Below, piece by piece: positions 1 through 9,893 of a stretch of 64,000 bases of DNA. Position numbers and translations under genes: made by a program. Under the pieces are notes generated by a model. It saw only the letters and a list, made by a program, of their open reading frames with translations. It was not told the DNA's origin and did not search any database. The stretch comes from Streptomyces sp. 7-21 (GTDB lineage: Bacteria > Actinomycetota > Actinomycetes > Streptomycetales > Streptomycetaceae), in the NCBI RefSeq assembly GCF_016741785.1, contig NZ_JAERRL010000004.1, positions 248,001 through 312,000 on the forward strand. The letters are read 5' to 3'. Numbering within the stretch: the stretch's first letter is position 1; each line of letters opens with the position of its first letter.

Positions 1-498
1 CACGGCGGCGCCAACGCGGCGGTGCTGGAGATGCTGGAGCGCATCCAGAGCGAGGGCGGCGACGTCGACTCCTTCATCCGCCGGGTGAAGAACAAGGAGC
101 AAGGCGTCCGGCTGATGGGCTTCGGGCACCGCGTCTACAAGAACTTCGACCCGCGGGCGAAGATCATCAAGGCGGCGGCGCACGAGGTGCTGTCCGCGCT
201 GGGCAAGTCCGACGAGCTGCTGGACATCGCCCTGCGCCTGGAGGAGCGCGCGCTGAGCGACGACTACTTCATCTCGCGCAACCTCTACCCGAACGTGGAC
301 TTCTACACCGGTCTGATCTACCGGGCGATGGGCTTCCCGACCAGCATGTTCACCGTGCTGTTCGCCCTCGGCCGGCTGCCGGGCTGGATCGCCCAGTGGC
401 AGGAGATGATCACCGACCCGAAGACCCGGATCGGCCGTCCGCGGCAGATCTACACGGGTGTTGCCGAGCGGGAGTACGTGCCGGTCGAGCAGCGGTGA
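1..498 (+). CDS. gltA: Citrate synthase, C-terminal part (5' end outside window)
   Basis: Citrate synthase condenses acetyl-CoA and oxaloacetate in the TCA cycle, in the cytoplasm. The reading frame is open from the first base and begins with HGGAN, which holds the first catalytic histidine of the family. The second histidine motif [15 protein letters not shown] and the aspartate motif NVDFYTG follow. The end [10 protein letters not shown] is the normal C-terminus of hexameric bacterial citrate synthases, so the gene is complete at its 3' end and roughly the last third is present. It converges on the copper chaperone gene, with a hairpin between them. Confidence 0.95.
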   Translation, partial: HGGANAAVLEMLERIQSEGGDVDSFIRRVKNKEQGVRLMGFGHRVYKNFDPRAKIIKAAAHEVLSALGKSDELLDIALRLEERALSDDYFISRNLYPNVDFYTGLIYRAMGFPTSMFTVLFALGRLPGWIAQWQEMITDPKTRIGRPRQIYTGVAEREYVPVEQR

Positions 499-540
499 GC
501 GTGCCCGCGCAGATGTGACCGAGGTCACATCAAAGCCCGT

Positions 541-568
541 GCAACCTTTCGGTGAGTCATGGGTCTAA
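541..568 (+). promoter_or_regulatory. ECF-sigma-like promoter, orphan
   Basis: GCAACC at 541-546 and GTCTAA at 563-568 are separated by exactly 16 bp. This resembles promoters of several actinobacterial ECF sigma factors (AAC-containing -35, GTCTA-type -10). It points right, towards a stretch with no convincing gene before the convergent copper chaperone gene. The promoter call is inference from spacing and hexamers only. Confidence 0.35.
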
Positions 569-717
569 CCGGTCGACGTTGGCGCGGATTCGGCTGGATC
601 CACGCCAACCGCCGTCCAGCCGGGGTCCCGTGGGGGGACGCTCTGAGCGGACGGCCGAAGCGCCCCGCAACGGGCCCTGTGGGGGGACCCGCGGCGGGGC
701 GCTTCCCTCATGCCGGC

Positions 718-748
718 GGCCGGGCGCGCGCGTTCCGGGCGCCCGGCC
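718..748. terminator. Hairpin between convergent gltA and copZ
   Basis: A 10-bp perfect stem, GGCCGGGCGC with GCGCCCGGCC, has an 11-nt loop. A second small hairpin (CCGGGC-TTG-GCCCGG, 766-780) lies next to the copZ stop codon. The position between two convergent genes suits bidirectional termination. There is no U-tract, which is normal in this kind of genome. Confidence 0.5.
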
Positions 749-787
749 GGGGAGGCGTTCTGCTTCCGGGCTTGGCCCGGGCTTCTC

Positions 788-1015
788 TCAGGCGCGGCCG
801 ACCAGTTCGTACCCGGCCTCGTCCACGGCGGCGCGGACGGCCTCGTCGTCCAGCGGGCCCTCGGCGGTCACCGTCACGATGCCGGTGGCGGCGCTGGCCG
901 TGACGCCGGTGACGCCGGGGATCGCCCCGACCTCCTCGCGGACGGCCCCCTCGCAGTGGCCGCAGGTCATCCCGGACACCTTGAACGTCGTCGTGGTCGC
1001 GCTCGTGCTGCTCAT
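788..1015 (-). CDS. copZ: Heavy-metal-associated domain copper chaperone
   Basis: This 75-residue protein is a single HMA domain of the CopZ/Atx1 type. The metal site GMTCGHC lies at residues 15-21 (Cys18 and Cys21). The predicted babbab ferredoxin-like fold ends with EAGYEL, as in the family. Such proteins carry Cu(I) in the cytoplasm to a P-type ATPase or to CsoR. No ATPase gene is adjacent here, so the partner must lie elsewhere or outside the window. A CsoR-type operator 63 bases upstream of the start supports copper-induced expression. Length is normal for the family. Confidence 0.9.
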   Translation of the reverse strand: MSSTSATTTTFKVSGMTCGHCEGAVREEVGAIPGVTGVTASAATGIVTVTAEGPLDDEAVRAAVDEAGYELVGRA

Positions 1016-1077
1016 GAGACGGTCCTCACTTCCCGGAACCCCGTGTGAAGCCGGCTGGGCTTCCTTGCGCCGCCGAG

Positions 1078-1102
1078 TATACCCCTACCCCCAGGGGGTA
1101 TA
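1078..1102. promoter_or_regulatory. Candidate CsoR operator upstream of copZ
   Basis: TATACCCC (1078-1085) and GGGGTATA (1095-1102) form a perfect 8-bp dyad around a C/G-rich centre. This A/T-flanked C-run/G-run pattern is the known form of CsoR sites in actinobacteria. A shorter palindrome CCCCTAGGGG lies at 1130-1139. The site sits where the leftward copZ promoter is expected and also upstream of the rightward DedA gene. Confidence 0.65.
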
Positions 1103-1250
1103 TCACTCCCGGGAGGATCCCCCAGGTCCCCCCTAGGGGAGCGGGCGGCGCCTCCCGGGGAAGCCCCGGGGATCTCCTGGCAGCCGTTCCCGTGCTGGTC
1201 GCCCATGTGTCAGCTTGGGCTGACACGTCGCTCGCACGGACGGAAGGCAC

Positions 1251-1901
1251 ATGGACGGGGCACTGTGGATCTACACGCTGCTGGCGCTGGGCACCGCGCC
1301 GCCGCTCGTTCCCAACTCGGCCGCCATCGCCTCCGCCGGAGCGCTCGCCGCCCAGGGGCAGCTGAGCCTGACCGCCCTGTTCCTGGTGGTCGCGGCCAGC
1401 GCCGTCGCCGGTGACGCCATCGTCTACGGCGCCGGGCACCTGGCCAGGCGGCGCACCCTGCGCTGGCTGGCCCGCTCCCGGCGCCGCGCCCAGGTGATGG
1501 ACTGGATCGCCGGGCGGATCCACCGCCACGGCGTGCCGTTCGTCATCGCCATCCGCTTCCTGCCCAGCGGCCGGGTGGTCGGCGGCCTCACCGCGGCGCT
1601 CGTGCGCTACCCCGTCCGCCGCTACCTGCTGGGCGCGACCGTCGCCGAGGTGATCTGGGCGTCGTACACCATCGGCCTTGGCTACTGGGGCGGTGCGGCG
1701 CTGGAAAACACCTGGTCCGCCCTGGTCATCGGCCCCGGCGTGTCACTGCTGGTGGCGGCCACGGCCCAGCTGATCAGCGCGCGCGCCCGGCGCCGGGCGG
1801 GCGGCCCGGTCACACCGCCGCGGCCCGAGCAGCCCGAGAGCGGCGCCGACCCCGAGCCAGCGCGGTGCCTCGCGCTCGCCGGCTGCACTCCGTCGCGGTG
1901 A
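1251..1901 (+). CDS. DedA/VTT-family membrane protein
   Basis: A 216-residue polytopic protein of the DedA (SNARE-associated, VTT) family, which is linked to lipid flipping and envelope homeostasis. Visible family features are the re-entrant segment near PPLVPNSAAIASAGALAA (residues 17-34), the second conserved block RFLPSGRVVGGLTAAL (about 101-116) with its arginine, and helices near the C-terminus. The tail from about residue 185 is Pro/Arg-rich and probably cytoplasmic. The ATG start follows the CsoR-like region by about 150 bases, so copper control of this gene is possible but unproven. The exact substrate cannot be told. Confidence 0.8.
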   Translation: MDGALWIYTLLALGTAPPLVPNSAAIASAGALAAQGQLSLTALFLVVAASAVAGDAIVYGAGHLARRRTLRWLARSRRRAQVMDWIAGRIHRHGVPFVIAIRFLPSGRVVGGLTAALVRYPVRRYLLGATVAEVIWASYTIGLGYWGGAALENTWSALVIGPGVSLLVAATAQLISARARRRAGGPVTPPRPEQPESGADPEPARCLALAGCTPSR

Positions 1902-1939
1902 CCCCTCACGGGCCAGTCACGCGCCAGTCACACGCCAGG

Positions 1940-2140
1940 TCACTCGCCGGGCCGCCCCCGGTAGCCGGGCCGGCGGCGCACCCACTCCTTCACCGTCTCC
2001 GGGCGCCAGAACGGCCGCCCCTTCTCCACCACGTCCGGCGACGGCAGCAGCCCGTGCTTGCGGTAGGAGCGCACGGTGTCCGGCTGCACCCGGATGTACG
2101 CGGCGATCTCCTTGTAGGACCACAGTCCGCGGTCCGCCAT
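1940..2140 (-). CDS. Small MerR/excisionase-like helix-turn-helix protein
   Basis: A 66-residue protein that is almost entirely one winged helix-turn-helix of the MerR/Xis type. The HTH core is SYKEIAAYIRVQPDTVRSYR (residues 8-27), followed by a wing with GRPFWRPETVKEWV. Such proteins bind DNA as mini-regulators or recombination directionality factors. The ATG at 2138-2140 is chosen because a strong GAGGAGG ribosome site precedes it. No integrase or phage gene is near, so a chromosomal regulator is more likely than an excisionase. It lies on the same strand as mmsA and 188 bases after it. Target unknown. Confidence 0.75.
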   Translation of the reverse strand: MADRGLWSYKEIAAYIRVQPDTVRSYRKHGLLPSPDVVEKGRPFWRPETVKEWVRRRPGYRGRPGE

Positions 2141-2256
2141 CTCTCGCACCTCCTCAACGGACGGCGACCGACGTGCGATCAGCCATGTGTCCGGCCAAAC
2201 GAGGGCGCGGGAGCGAGGACCGCGTCCGTTGAACACCTGTGACGGGAGGGGCGCGT

Positions 2257-2272
2257 AACGGTGACGACCGTT
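2257..2272. promoter_or_regulatory. Dyad upstream of the mini-HTH gene
   Basis: AACGGT and ACCGTT are separated by GACG. The dyad sits between the mmsA stop and the small HTH gene, about 117 bases before its start. It could be an operator or a weak terminator hairpin; the sequence does not decide. Confidence 0.25.
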
Positions 2273-2328
2273 GCGAAGCGGCGACGTAACGACGCGTGAG
2301 GTGCTGCGCGACGCCCGGCGCGGGCGCG

Positions 2329-3801
<1,473 letters not shown>

Positions 3802-3874
3802 CCGCCCCCTGCCTTCCCCAGCCGTGCCCGGCTGCCGTCACGCCTGTTGCGTCCTCGCGTCCTCGCGCCCCGCC

Positions 3875-5761
3875 TCACAGATGGCGCCGCCGCCCGGCAC
3901 GGCCGCGCTCGTACGCCTCGCGCGCCGCCCGCGCCGCCGGGCGGCCCGAGACCTCCGCCACCGGCACGTCCCACCACGCCTGCGCCGGCGGCGCGGCCGG
4001 CGCCGGATCGGTCGCCACGTACACGCACACCGGGCCCGTCGCCGCCCGCGCCGCCGCCAGCGCCTCGCGCAGCCCGTCCCAGGTCGCGGCCCGCAGCACC
4101 TCCATGCCGAGCGAGGCGGCGTTCGCGGCCAGGTCCACGGGCAGCGGCGCGCCCGTGAACGAGCCGTCCGCCGCCCGGAACCGGAAGTCCGTGCCGAACC
4201 GTTCCGCGCCGGTCAGCTCCGACAGGCCGCCGATGGAGGCGTAGCCGTGGTTGTCCACCAGCACCAGCCGCAGCGGCACGCGCTCCTGCACGGCGGTGAC
4301 GATCTCCGTCGGCCCCATCAGGTACGTGCCGTCGCCCACCAGCGCCCACACCGGCCGCCCGGGGTCCGCCAGCAGCACGCCGATCGCCGCCGGGATCTCG
4401 TAACCCATGCAGGAGTAGCCGTACTCCACGTGGTACTGCCGCCGTGACCGCGCCCGCCACAGCTTGTGCAGGTCCCCGGGCATCGATCCGGCGGCGTTGA
4501 TGACGACGTCCTCGTCGCCGGCGACCGCGTCCAGCGCGCCCAGCACCTGCGTCTGCGTCGGCCGGGCGCTGCCCCGCGCCGGCACCAGCGCCGCCGCCAC
4601 CGCCCGTTCCCAGCGCGCCGCGGCCTCGCGGTACTCCGTCTCGTAGCCGGACGCGACCCGGTACCCCGTGCCCGCCAGCGCCCCGGCCAGCGCCTCCAGA
4701 CCGGCCCGGGCGTCCGCCACCAGCGGCAGCCCGCCCATCTTGTGCGCGTCGAACGGCGAGACCGTCAGGTTGACGAACCGGACCCCCGGCGCGGCGAACA
4801 GCGTCCCCGAGGCCGTCGTGAAGTCCGTGTACCGGGTGCCGACGCCGATGACCAGGTCGGCCCGGCGCGCCAGGCCGTCAGCGACCGCCGTGCCCGTGTG
4901 GCCGACCGCCCCCACATCGCACGGGTGGCCGTGGCGTAGCGCGCCCTTGCCCGCCTGCGTGCAGGCCACCGGGATGCCGGTGGCGTCGGCCAGCGCCCGC
5001 AGCGCGTCCTCCGCGCGGCTGTGGTGCACCCCGCCCCCGGCGATCAGCAGCGGCCGGCGCGCGGCCCGCACCGCGGCGACCGCCCGCGCCAGCGCGGCGG
5101 CCTCCGGCGCGGGACGCGGCACGTGCCACACGCGTTCGGCGAAGAACTCCCCGGGCCAGTCGGCTGCTTCCGCCTGCACGTCCTGCGGCAGCGCCAGCGT
5201 CACCGCGCCCGTCTCGACCGGGTCGGCCAGCACCCGCATCGCCTGGAGTGCGGCCGGCACCAGCGCCTCGGGCCGGTGGACGCGGTCGAAGTAGCGGCTG
5301 ACGGGCCGCAGCGTGTCGTTGACCGACACGTCCCCGGCGCCCGGGTGCTCCAGCTGCTGCAGCACCGGGTCGGCGGGCCGCGTCGCGAACGTGTCGCCCG
5401 GCAGCAGCAGCACCGGCAGGCGGTTGACCGTCGCCAGCGCCGCGCCCGTCACCAGATTCGTGGCGCCCGGGCCGATCGAGGTGGTGACGGCCTGCGCCGA
5501 CAGCCGGTCGCGGTGCCGGGCGAACCCGACGGCCGCGTGCACCATGGCCTGCTCGTTGCGCCCCTGCCGGAACGGCAGCGGCGCGCCGGGGCCCTGGCCG
5601 CTCTCGACGAGCGCCTGGCCCAGCCCGGCCACGTTGCCGTGGCCGAAGACGCCCCAGCAGGAGTCGATCAGCCGCTGCCGCCGCCCGTCCCGTTCCGTGT
5701 ACTGCCGCGCCAGGAACCGCACTAACGCCTGGGCGGTGGTCAGCCGCGTCGCCGCCGTCAC
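3875..5761 (-). CDS. iolD: 3D-(3,5/4)-trihydroxycyclohexane-1,2-dione hydrolase
   Basis: A 628-residue thiamine-diphosphate enzyme that opens the inositol-derived ring to 5-deoxy-glucuronate. The cofactor-activating glutamate is Glu70 in FRQGRNEQ. The ThDP/Mg motif runs from GDGTYLM (about residue 475) to the Asn of LVDNHGY. The start is GTG at 5759-5761, whose bases overlap the iolB stop (GTGA), implying translational coupling. Starts further upstream would read through iolB. Leucine 13 is encoded by TTA (5723-5725), the rare codon that in Streptomyces needs the bldA tRNA. Length is normal for IolD. Confidence 0.93.
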   Translation of the reverse strand: MTAATRLTTAQALVRFLARQYTERDGRRQRLIDSCWGVFGHGNVAGLGQALVESGQGPGAPLPFRQGRNEQAMVHAAVGFARHRDRLSAQAVTTSIGPGATNLVTGAALATVNRLPVLLLPGDTFATRPADPVLQQLEHPGAGDVSVNDTLRPVSRYFDRVHRPEALVPAALQAMRVLADPVETGAVTLALPQDVQAEAADWPGEFFAERVWHVPRPAPEAAALARAVAAVRAARRPLLIAGGGVHHSRAEDALRALADATGIPVACTQAGKGALRHGHPCDVGAVGHTGTAVADGLARRADLVIGVGTRYTDFTTASGTLFAAPGVRFVNLTVSPFDAHKMGGLPLVADARAGLEALAGALAGTGYRVASGYETEYREAAARWERAVAAALVPARGSARPTQTQVLGALDAVAGDEDVVINAAGSMPGDLHKLWRARSRRQYHVEYGYSCMGYEIPAAIGVLLADPGRPVWALVGDGTYLMGPTEIVTAVQERVPLRLVLVDNHGYASIGGLSELTGAERFGTDFRFRAADGSFTGAPLPVDLAANAASLGMEVLRAATWDGLREALAAARAATGPVCVYVATDPAPAAPPAQAWWDVPVAEVSGRPAARAAREAYERGRAGRRRHL

Positions 5762-6693
5762 GGGTGCGCCTCCCTCTCCGTCGGGCCACCGGGTGCCCGG
5801 GGCGCCTCGTACAGCGGCAGCCGCGGGTCGGTGGCCTGGGTGTGCCAGGTGTCCCTCAGCCAGGCGAAGTCCGGGTGGTCGCGGATCAGCCAGCGGCGCT
5901 CGGGGTGCGGGCCGGCCATCACGTTCAGGTAGTACATGTCGTGGCCGGGCGCCGCGATCGACGGGCCGTGCCAGCCGTCGGGGATGACCACGGCGTCGCC
6001 GCTGCGGACCTCGGCGAGCAGGTCCGTGCCGCCGGGCCGCGAGGCCGCCACCCGCTGGTAGGCCACGCCCTCCGCGCCGGCGGCGGCGCGGGCGAGCGAG
6101 AAGTAGTAGATCTCCTCCAGCTCGGACTCCTCGCCGGGCACGTGCCGGTCGTGCTTGTGCGGCGGGTACGACGACCAGTTGCCGCCGGGCGTGAGGACCT
6201 CGACGGCGATGAGCCGGTCGGCCTCGAAGACGTCCGCGGCGGCGACGTTGTTGACCTGCCGCGCACACGTGCCCGCGCCGCGCAGCTCCACCGGCACGCC
6301 CCACGCCGGGCCGTACCGGGCCGGCAGCCGCCGCTCGCAGCGCGCCCCCGCCAGCGCGAACAGCCCGCCGCCGCGGGAGGACACCGTGACGCTGGCGCCC
6401 CGCGGCACGTACGCGAAGTCGCTGACGGCGGTGAAGACGTCCGGCCGCCCGTGCAGCGTGAACTCCCGCCCGTTAGCCGTCACCTGGCAGCCGCCGGACA
6501 GCGGCAGCACGATCCACTCGCTGTCCCCCGCGGAGAAGCGGTGCCGCCCGCCTGCGGCCAGCGGCAGCACCCGCAGCGAGCAGTGCCGCAGCCCCGCCGC
6601 ACCCGGCGACAGGTCCAGCGCGTACGGTCCCGCCGCCCCGCCGCCGGCCGGAATGTGGCGGCGCTCTCCTGGTGTCCTGCCTCCAGCCGCCAA
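5758..6693 (-). CDS. iolB: 5-deoxy-glucuronate isomerase
   Basis: A 311-residue bicupin isomerase that converts 5-deoxy-glucuronate to 2-deoxy-5-keto-gluconate in inositol catabolism. The metal-binding cupin block is YPPHKHDRHVP followed by ELEEIYYF, giving the His/His/Glu set. A later histidine lies in IPDGWHGPS. The best start is TTG at 6691-6693, because GAGGAGG stands at the right distance before it and no ATG or GTG competes. The stop overlaps the iolD start. It follows the aldolase gene by 46 bases in the same operon. Confidence 0.92.
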   Translation of the reverse strand: MAAGGRTPGERRHIPAGGGAAGPYALDLSPGAAGLRHCSLRVLPLAAGGRHRFSAGDSEWIVLPLSGGCQVTANGREFTLHGRPDVFTAVSDFAYVPRGASVTVSSRGGGLFALAGARCERRLPARYGPAWGVPVELRGAGTCARQVNNVAAADVFEADRLIAVEVLTPGGNWSSYPPHKHDRHVPGEESELEEIYYFSLARAAAGAEGVAYQRVAASRPGGTDLLAEVRSGDAVVIPDGWHGPSIAAPGHDMYYLNVMAGPHPERRWLIRDHPDFAWLRDTWHTQATDPRLPLYEAPRAPGGPTEREAHP

Positions 6694-6739
6694 CGCCGCC
6701 TCCTCGCCTGTCGTCTCCTGTGGCTCCTGCGCACCCCGC

Positions 6740-7633
6740 TCACCCCGCGACGAGCGCCGCCGCCGTGTCGACGGCCGCCGCCACGTCGTCGTCCGCCGGG
6801 TACAGCAGCGCCCGGCCCGCCACCAGCCCCTGCACCGTGGGCAGCCGCAGGGCCGCCCGCCAGCGCTCGTAGACCGCCTCCTGGTCCCGCTTGTCGCCGC
6901 GCGCGTCCCCGCCGAGCAGCACCGCCGGCAGCGTCGACGCCGCCAGCCCGTCCTCGATCCGCCGCGGGTCGCGCGGCACCGGCACCTTCAGCCACGTGTA
7001 CGCCGACGTGCCGCCCAGGCCCGACGCCACCGCCACCGCCCTGGCCACGCCCGCCGGGGACAGGTCGCTGACGACCCGGCCGCCCTCGCGGCGCGCCAGG
7101 AACGGCTCGACGAACACCGGCAGGCGGCGCCGCGCCATCTCGTCGATCACGCGGGCGGTGCCCGTCAGCGTCGACAGCGAGCCGGGGTCCGACAGGTCCA
7201 TGCGGAGCATCAGCTTGCCGCCGTCGAACCGCAGCCGCTCGATGTCCTCCGGGCGGTGGCCCGTGAACCGGTCGTCCAGCTCGAACACGGAGCCCGCCAG
7301 GCCGCCGCGGTTCATCGAGCCCAGAGCCACGCGGTTCTCCAGCGCGCCGAGCAGCAGCAGGTCCTCCAGCACGTCCGCCGTGCCGAGCACGCCGTCCACG
7401 CCGGGCCGCGACAGCGCCAGCAGCAGCCGCTCCAGCAGGTCGCGGCGGTCGGCCATCGCCAGCTCCCGGCCGCCCGCCGCGAGCGCGCCGCGCGCCGGGT
7501 GGTCGGCGGCGATGATCAGCAGCCGGCCGCGCTCGCCCAGCAGCGGGCGGCGCGCGCGCCGGGCCGCGGCCGCCGCGACGGCCTCGGGCCGCCGGGCGCG
7601 CACCGACGCCAGGGCGGACACGTCGACACTCAC
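6740..7633 (-). CDS. IolJ-type aldolase candidate (Cgl0159/DeoC-like TIM barrel)
   Basis: A 297-residue class I aldolase-like TIM-barrel protein found in actinobacterial inositol clusters. Its position between iolC and iolB suggests it cleaves 2-deoxy-5-keto-gluconate 6-phosphate to dihydroxyacetone phosphate and malonate semialdehyde, the IolJ step for which no other gene is present. Visible features are IIAADHPARGA (residues 40-50) and the strand TSAYTWLKVPVP, with Lys216 as likely Schiff-base lysine. The start is GTG at 7631-7633, overlapping the iolC stop as GTGA. The reaction is inferred from context and family, not shown. Confidence 0.75.
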   Translation of the reverse strand: MSVDVSALASVRARRPEAVAAAAARRARRPLLGERGRLLIIAADHPARGALAAGGRELAMADRRDLLERLLLALSRPGVDGVLGTADVLEDLLLLGALENRVALGSMNRGGLAGSVFELDDRFTGHRPEDIERLRFDGGKLMLRMDLSDPGSLSTLTGTARVIDEMARRRLPVFVEPFLARREGGRVVSDLSPAGVARAVAVASGLGGTSAYTWLKVPVPRDPRRIEDGLAASTLPAVLLGGDARGDKRDQEAVYERWRAALRLPTVQGLVAGRALLYPADDDVAAAVDTAAALVAG

Positions 7634-8694
7634 GGGCCGTCCTCCCTCCGCCCCGCCGCGTGCGGGACCCGCTCCGCTCCGCCCGGCCCGCCCGGGCCGG
7701 CCCGTTCGCCGCGCAGCAGCGCCTCCACCTCGTGCGGGAACGGCATGGCGGGGGAGCACGCCAGCCGGGAGGCGACCAGCGCGCCCGCCGCGTTGGCGTA
7801 CCGCGCCGTCCGGTACGGGTCCCAGCCCGCCAGCAGCCCGTGGCAGAGCGCGCCGCCGAACGCGTCGCCCGCGCCGAGGCCGTTGACCACCCGCACCCGG
7901 TGCGGCGCCACCTCGGCCGTGCGCCCGTCGCGGTGCGCGGCCAGTACCCCGTCCGGGCCGCGCTTGACCACGGCGAGCGTCACGCCCGCCGCCACCAGCG
8001 CCTGGGCGCAGGCGTGCGCCCCGCGCGCGCCCGTGGCGACCTCGCACTCCGCCACGTTCCCCACCGCGACCGTGGCGTGCGCCAGCGCCTCGCGGTACGG
8101 GCTGCGCGCCTCGGCCGCGCCGCCGGGCCAGAACCCCGGCCGCCAGTCCAGGTCGAAGACCGTGGCGACCTGGCCCGGCGCGCCGCCGTCCGCCGACCGC
8201 GCCGCCAGCGCGGCGAGCGTCGCCGCCCGGCTGGGCTCCTGGCACAGCCCGGTGCCCGTCATCCAGAACACGCGGGCCGCGCGGACCGCCGCCAGGTCCA
8301 GATCCCCGGGCCGGATGAGGAGATCGGGGGCGGTCGGCCGCCGGTAGAAGTACAGCGGGAACCGGTCGGGCGGGAACAGCTCGCAGAACGTCACGGGCGT
8401 GGGCGGTCCCGCGACCGGCCCCGCCCACCGGTCGTCCACGCCGTAACCGCGCAGCTCGCGGCGGCAGTACGCGCCGAAGGGGTCCTCGCCGGTGCGGGTG
8501 ATGACGGCGGCGGAGCGGCCCAGGCGCGCGGCGGCCACCGCCACGTTCGCCGCCGAGCCGCCGAGGAACTTGCCGAACGTCTTCACGTCGGCCAGCCCCA
8601 CTCCGGTCTGGAGCGGGTACAGGTCCACGCCGATGCGTCCCATCGTGACCACGTCAAAGGCGCCGTCCTCGCGCGCCCGTTGCTCCACGGCCAT
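7630..8694 (-). CDS. iolC: 5-dehydro-2-deoxygluconokinase
   Basis: A 354-residue PfkB/ribokinase-family kinase that phosphorylates 2-deoxy-5-keto-gluconate. The N-terminal signature includes GRIGVDLYP and FLGGSAANVA; the C-terminal PfkB signature NGLGAGDAFGGAL carries the catalytic aspartate. The ATG start has AAGGGG upstream. It is the first gene of the leftward operon and faces the divergent ABC-importer gene. The C-terminus is a Gly/Pro/Arg-rich tail without an aldolase domain, so the fused IolC-aldolase form of some bacteria is not used here; the aldolase is the separate next gene. Confidence 0.92.
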   Translation of the reverse strand: MAVEQRAREDGAFDVVTMGRIGVDLYPLQTGVGLADVKTFGKFLGGSAANVAVAAARLGRSAAVITRTGEDPFGAYCRRELRGYGVDDRWAGPVAGPPTPVTFCELFPPDRFPLYFYRRPTAPDLLIRPGDLDLAAVRAARVFWMTGTGLCQEPSRAATLAALAARSADGGAPGQVATVFDLDWRPGFWPGGAAEARSPYREALAHATVAVGNVAECEVATGARGAHACAQALVAAGVTLAVVKRGPDGVLAAHRDGRTAEVAPHRVRVVNGLGAGDAFGGALCHGLLAGWDPYRTARYANAAGALVASRLACSPAMPFPHEVEALLRGERAGPGGPGGAERVPHAAGRREDGP

Positions 8695-8761
8695 GCCGAC
8701 GCCCCTTGCTCGCGGCTCCGTTGCCCGGCTGTCCGTCCAGAGTCCTGCCGTCCGTCCCGCC

Positions 8762-8834
8762 TGTCAATGCTATGTCCGGACATAAGGACGTCCGGCCCGT
8801 CGTAACCTAGGCATGTCATGACAACCTATTGACA
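8762..8834. promoter_or_regulatory. Divergent inositol control region with palindromes
   Basis: The iolC-importer spacer contains the perfect 14-bp palindrome TATGTCCGGACATA (8771-8784), then GGACGTCC (8786-8793), then the perfect 10-bp palindrome TGTCATGACA (8814-8823). TGTCAAT (8762-8768) and ATTGACA (8828-8834) face each other, so TTGACA -35-like boxes exist in both directions. The palindromes are good candidates for the operator of the GntR regulator encoded at 13955-14692. That assignment is inference. Confidence 0.55.
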
Positions 8835-8894
8835 TCACTGCGCTGTCCGGAGTTTGCTCCGGGCAGGCTCAGAGAAGTCGAGGTAACCGGAACC

Positions 8895-9893
8895 ATGAAC
8901 CGCACCCCCACCCGTGCCGTCATCGCGGCGGCCTGCGCGGTGCTGCTGCTCGCCGGCTGCTCCAGTTCCACCGGCGGCCGCGCGGCCAGGGAACGGGCAG
9001 ACGAGATAGCGGCCGGTCAGGCCGACACCCCCCGCATGACCGTCGCGCTGATCACCCACTCCGCGCCCGGTGACACCTTCTGGGACATCGTCCGCAAGGG
9101 CGCCGAGATGGCCGCGTCCAAGGACAACGTCAACCTGATCTACTCCAGTGACCCGGAGACCAGCGAGCAGGCCAACCTGATCCAGAACGCCATCGACCAG
9201 GACGTCGACGGCATCGCGGTGACCCTCGCCAACCCGGAAGGGCTCGCCGGCGCGCTGGCCGACGCCGAGGCCGCGGGCATCCCCGTCGTCGGCCTCAACT
9301 CCGGCATGACCGCCTGGGAGGACCTCGGCCTGCTGTCGTTCTTCGGGCAGGACGAGCGCATCGCGGGCGAGGCGTTCGGCGAGCGGCTCAACGAGGAGGG
9401 CGCCGAGAACGCCGTCTGCGTCATCCACGAACAGGGCAACATCGGCCTCGAGGAACGCTGCGCGGGCGTCGCCGACACCTTCGAGGGCGAGATAGAGAAC
9501 CTGTACGTGGACGGCGCCGACCGGCCCTCGGTCCGCTCCACTATCGAAGCCAGGCTGCGCGAGGACTCCTCGATCGACTACGTCGTCACGCTGGGCGCGC
9601 CGTTCGCGCTGACCGCCGTGACATCGGTCGAGGACGCGGGCAGCGACGCCCAGGTCGCCACGTTCGACCTCGACGCGGAGCTGACCCGCGCCATCGAGCG
9701 CGGCGACGTGACCTTCGCCGTCGACCAGCAGCCCTATCTCCAGGGGTACCTGGCGGTGGACGCGCTGTGGCTGTACGTGAACAACGGCAACACCAGCGGC
9801 GGCGGCACCGAACCGGTGCTGACGGGACCGGCGTTCGTCGACCAGGAGAACATCGAGGAGATCGCCGAGTACGCCGAGAACGGGACCCGGTGA
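8895..9893 (+). CDS. Sugar/inositol ABC transporter substrate-binding lipoprotein
   Basis: A 332-residue periplasmic-binding-protein type lipoprotein of the ribose/xylose (CUT2) class. The signal peptide ends in the lipobox LLAGC with Cys22. The type I binding fold is clear from [19 protein letters not shown], the [20 protein letters not shown] block and [10 protein letters not shown]. It should capture inositol or a related sugar outside the membrane. The ATG at 8895 is chosen because it starts exactly at a signal peptide. It opens the rightward operon and its stop overlaps the permease start. The substrate is inferred from the neighbouring iol genes. Confidence 0.88.
   Translation: MNRTPTRAVIAAACAVLLLAGCSSSTGGRAARERADEIAAGQADTPRMTVALITHSAPGDTFWDIVRKGAEMAASKDNVNLIYSSDPETSEQANLIQNAIDQDVDGIAVTLANPEGLAGALADAEAAGIPVVGLNSGMTAWEDLGLLSFFGQDERIAGEAFGERLNEEGAENAVCVIHEQGNIGLEERCAGVADTFEGEIENLYVDGADRPSVRSTIEARLREDSSIDYVVTLGAPFALTAVTSVEDAGSDAQVATFDLDAELTRAIERGDVTFAVDQQPYLQGYLAVDALWLYVNNGNTSGGGTEPVLTGPAFVDQENIEEIAEYAENGTR

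Noticed and set aside
552..1136. Rightward open frames across the gltA-copZ region
   Set aside because: They are Arg/Pro/Gly-rich, overlap copZ on the other strand and look like by-products of high GC.
1940..2140. Mini-HTH protein as a phage or integrative-element excisionase
   Set aside because: No integrase, attachment repeats or tRNA gene nearby.
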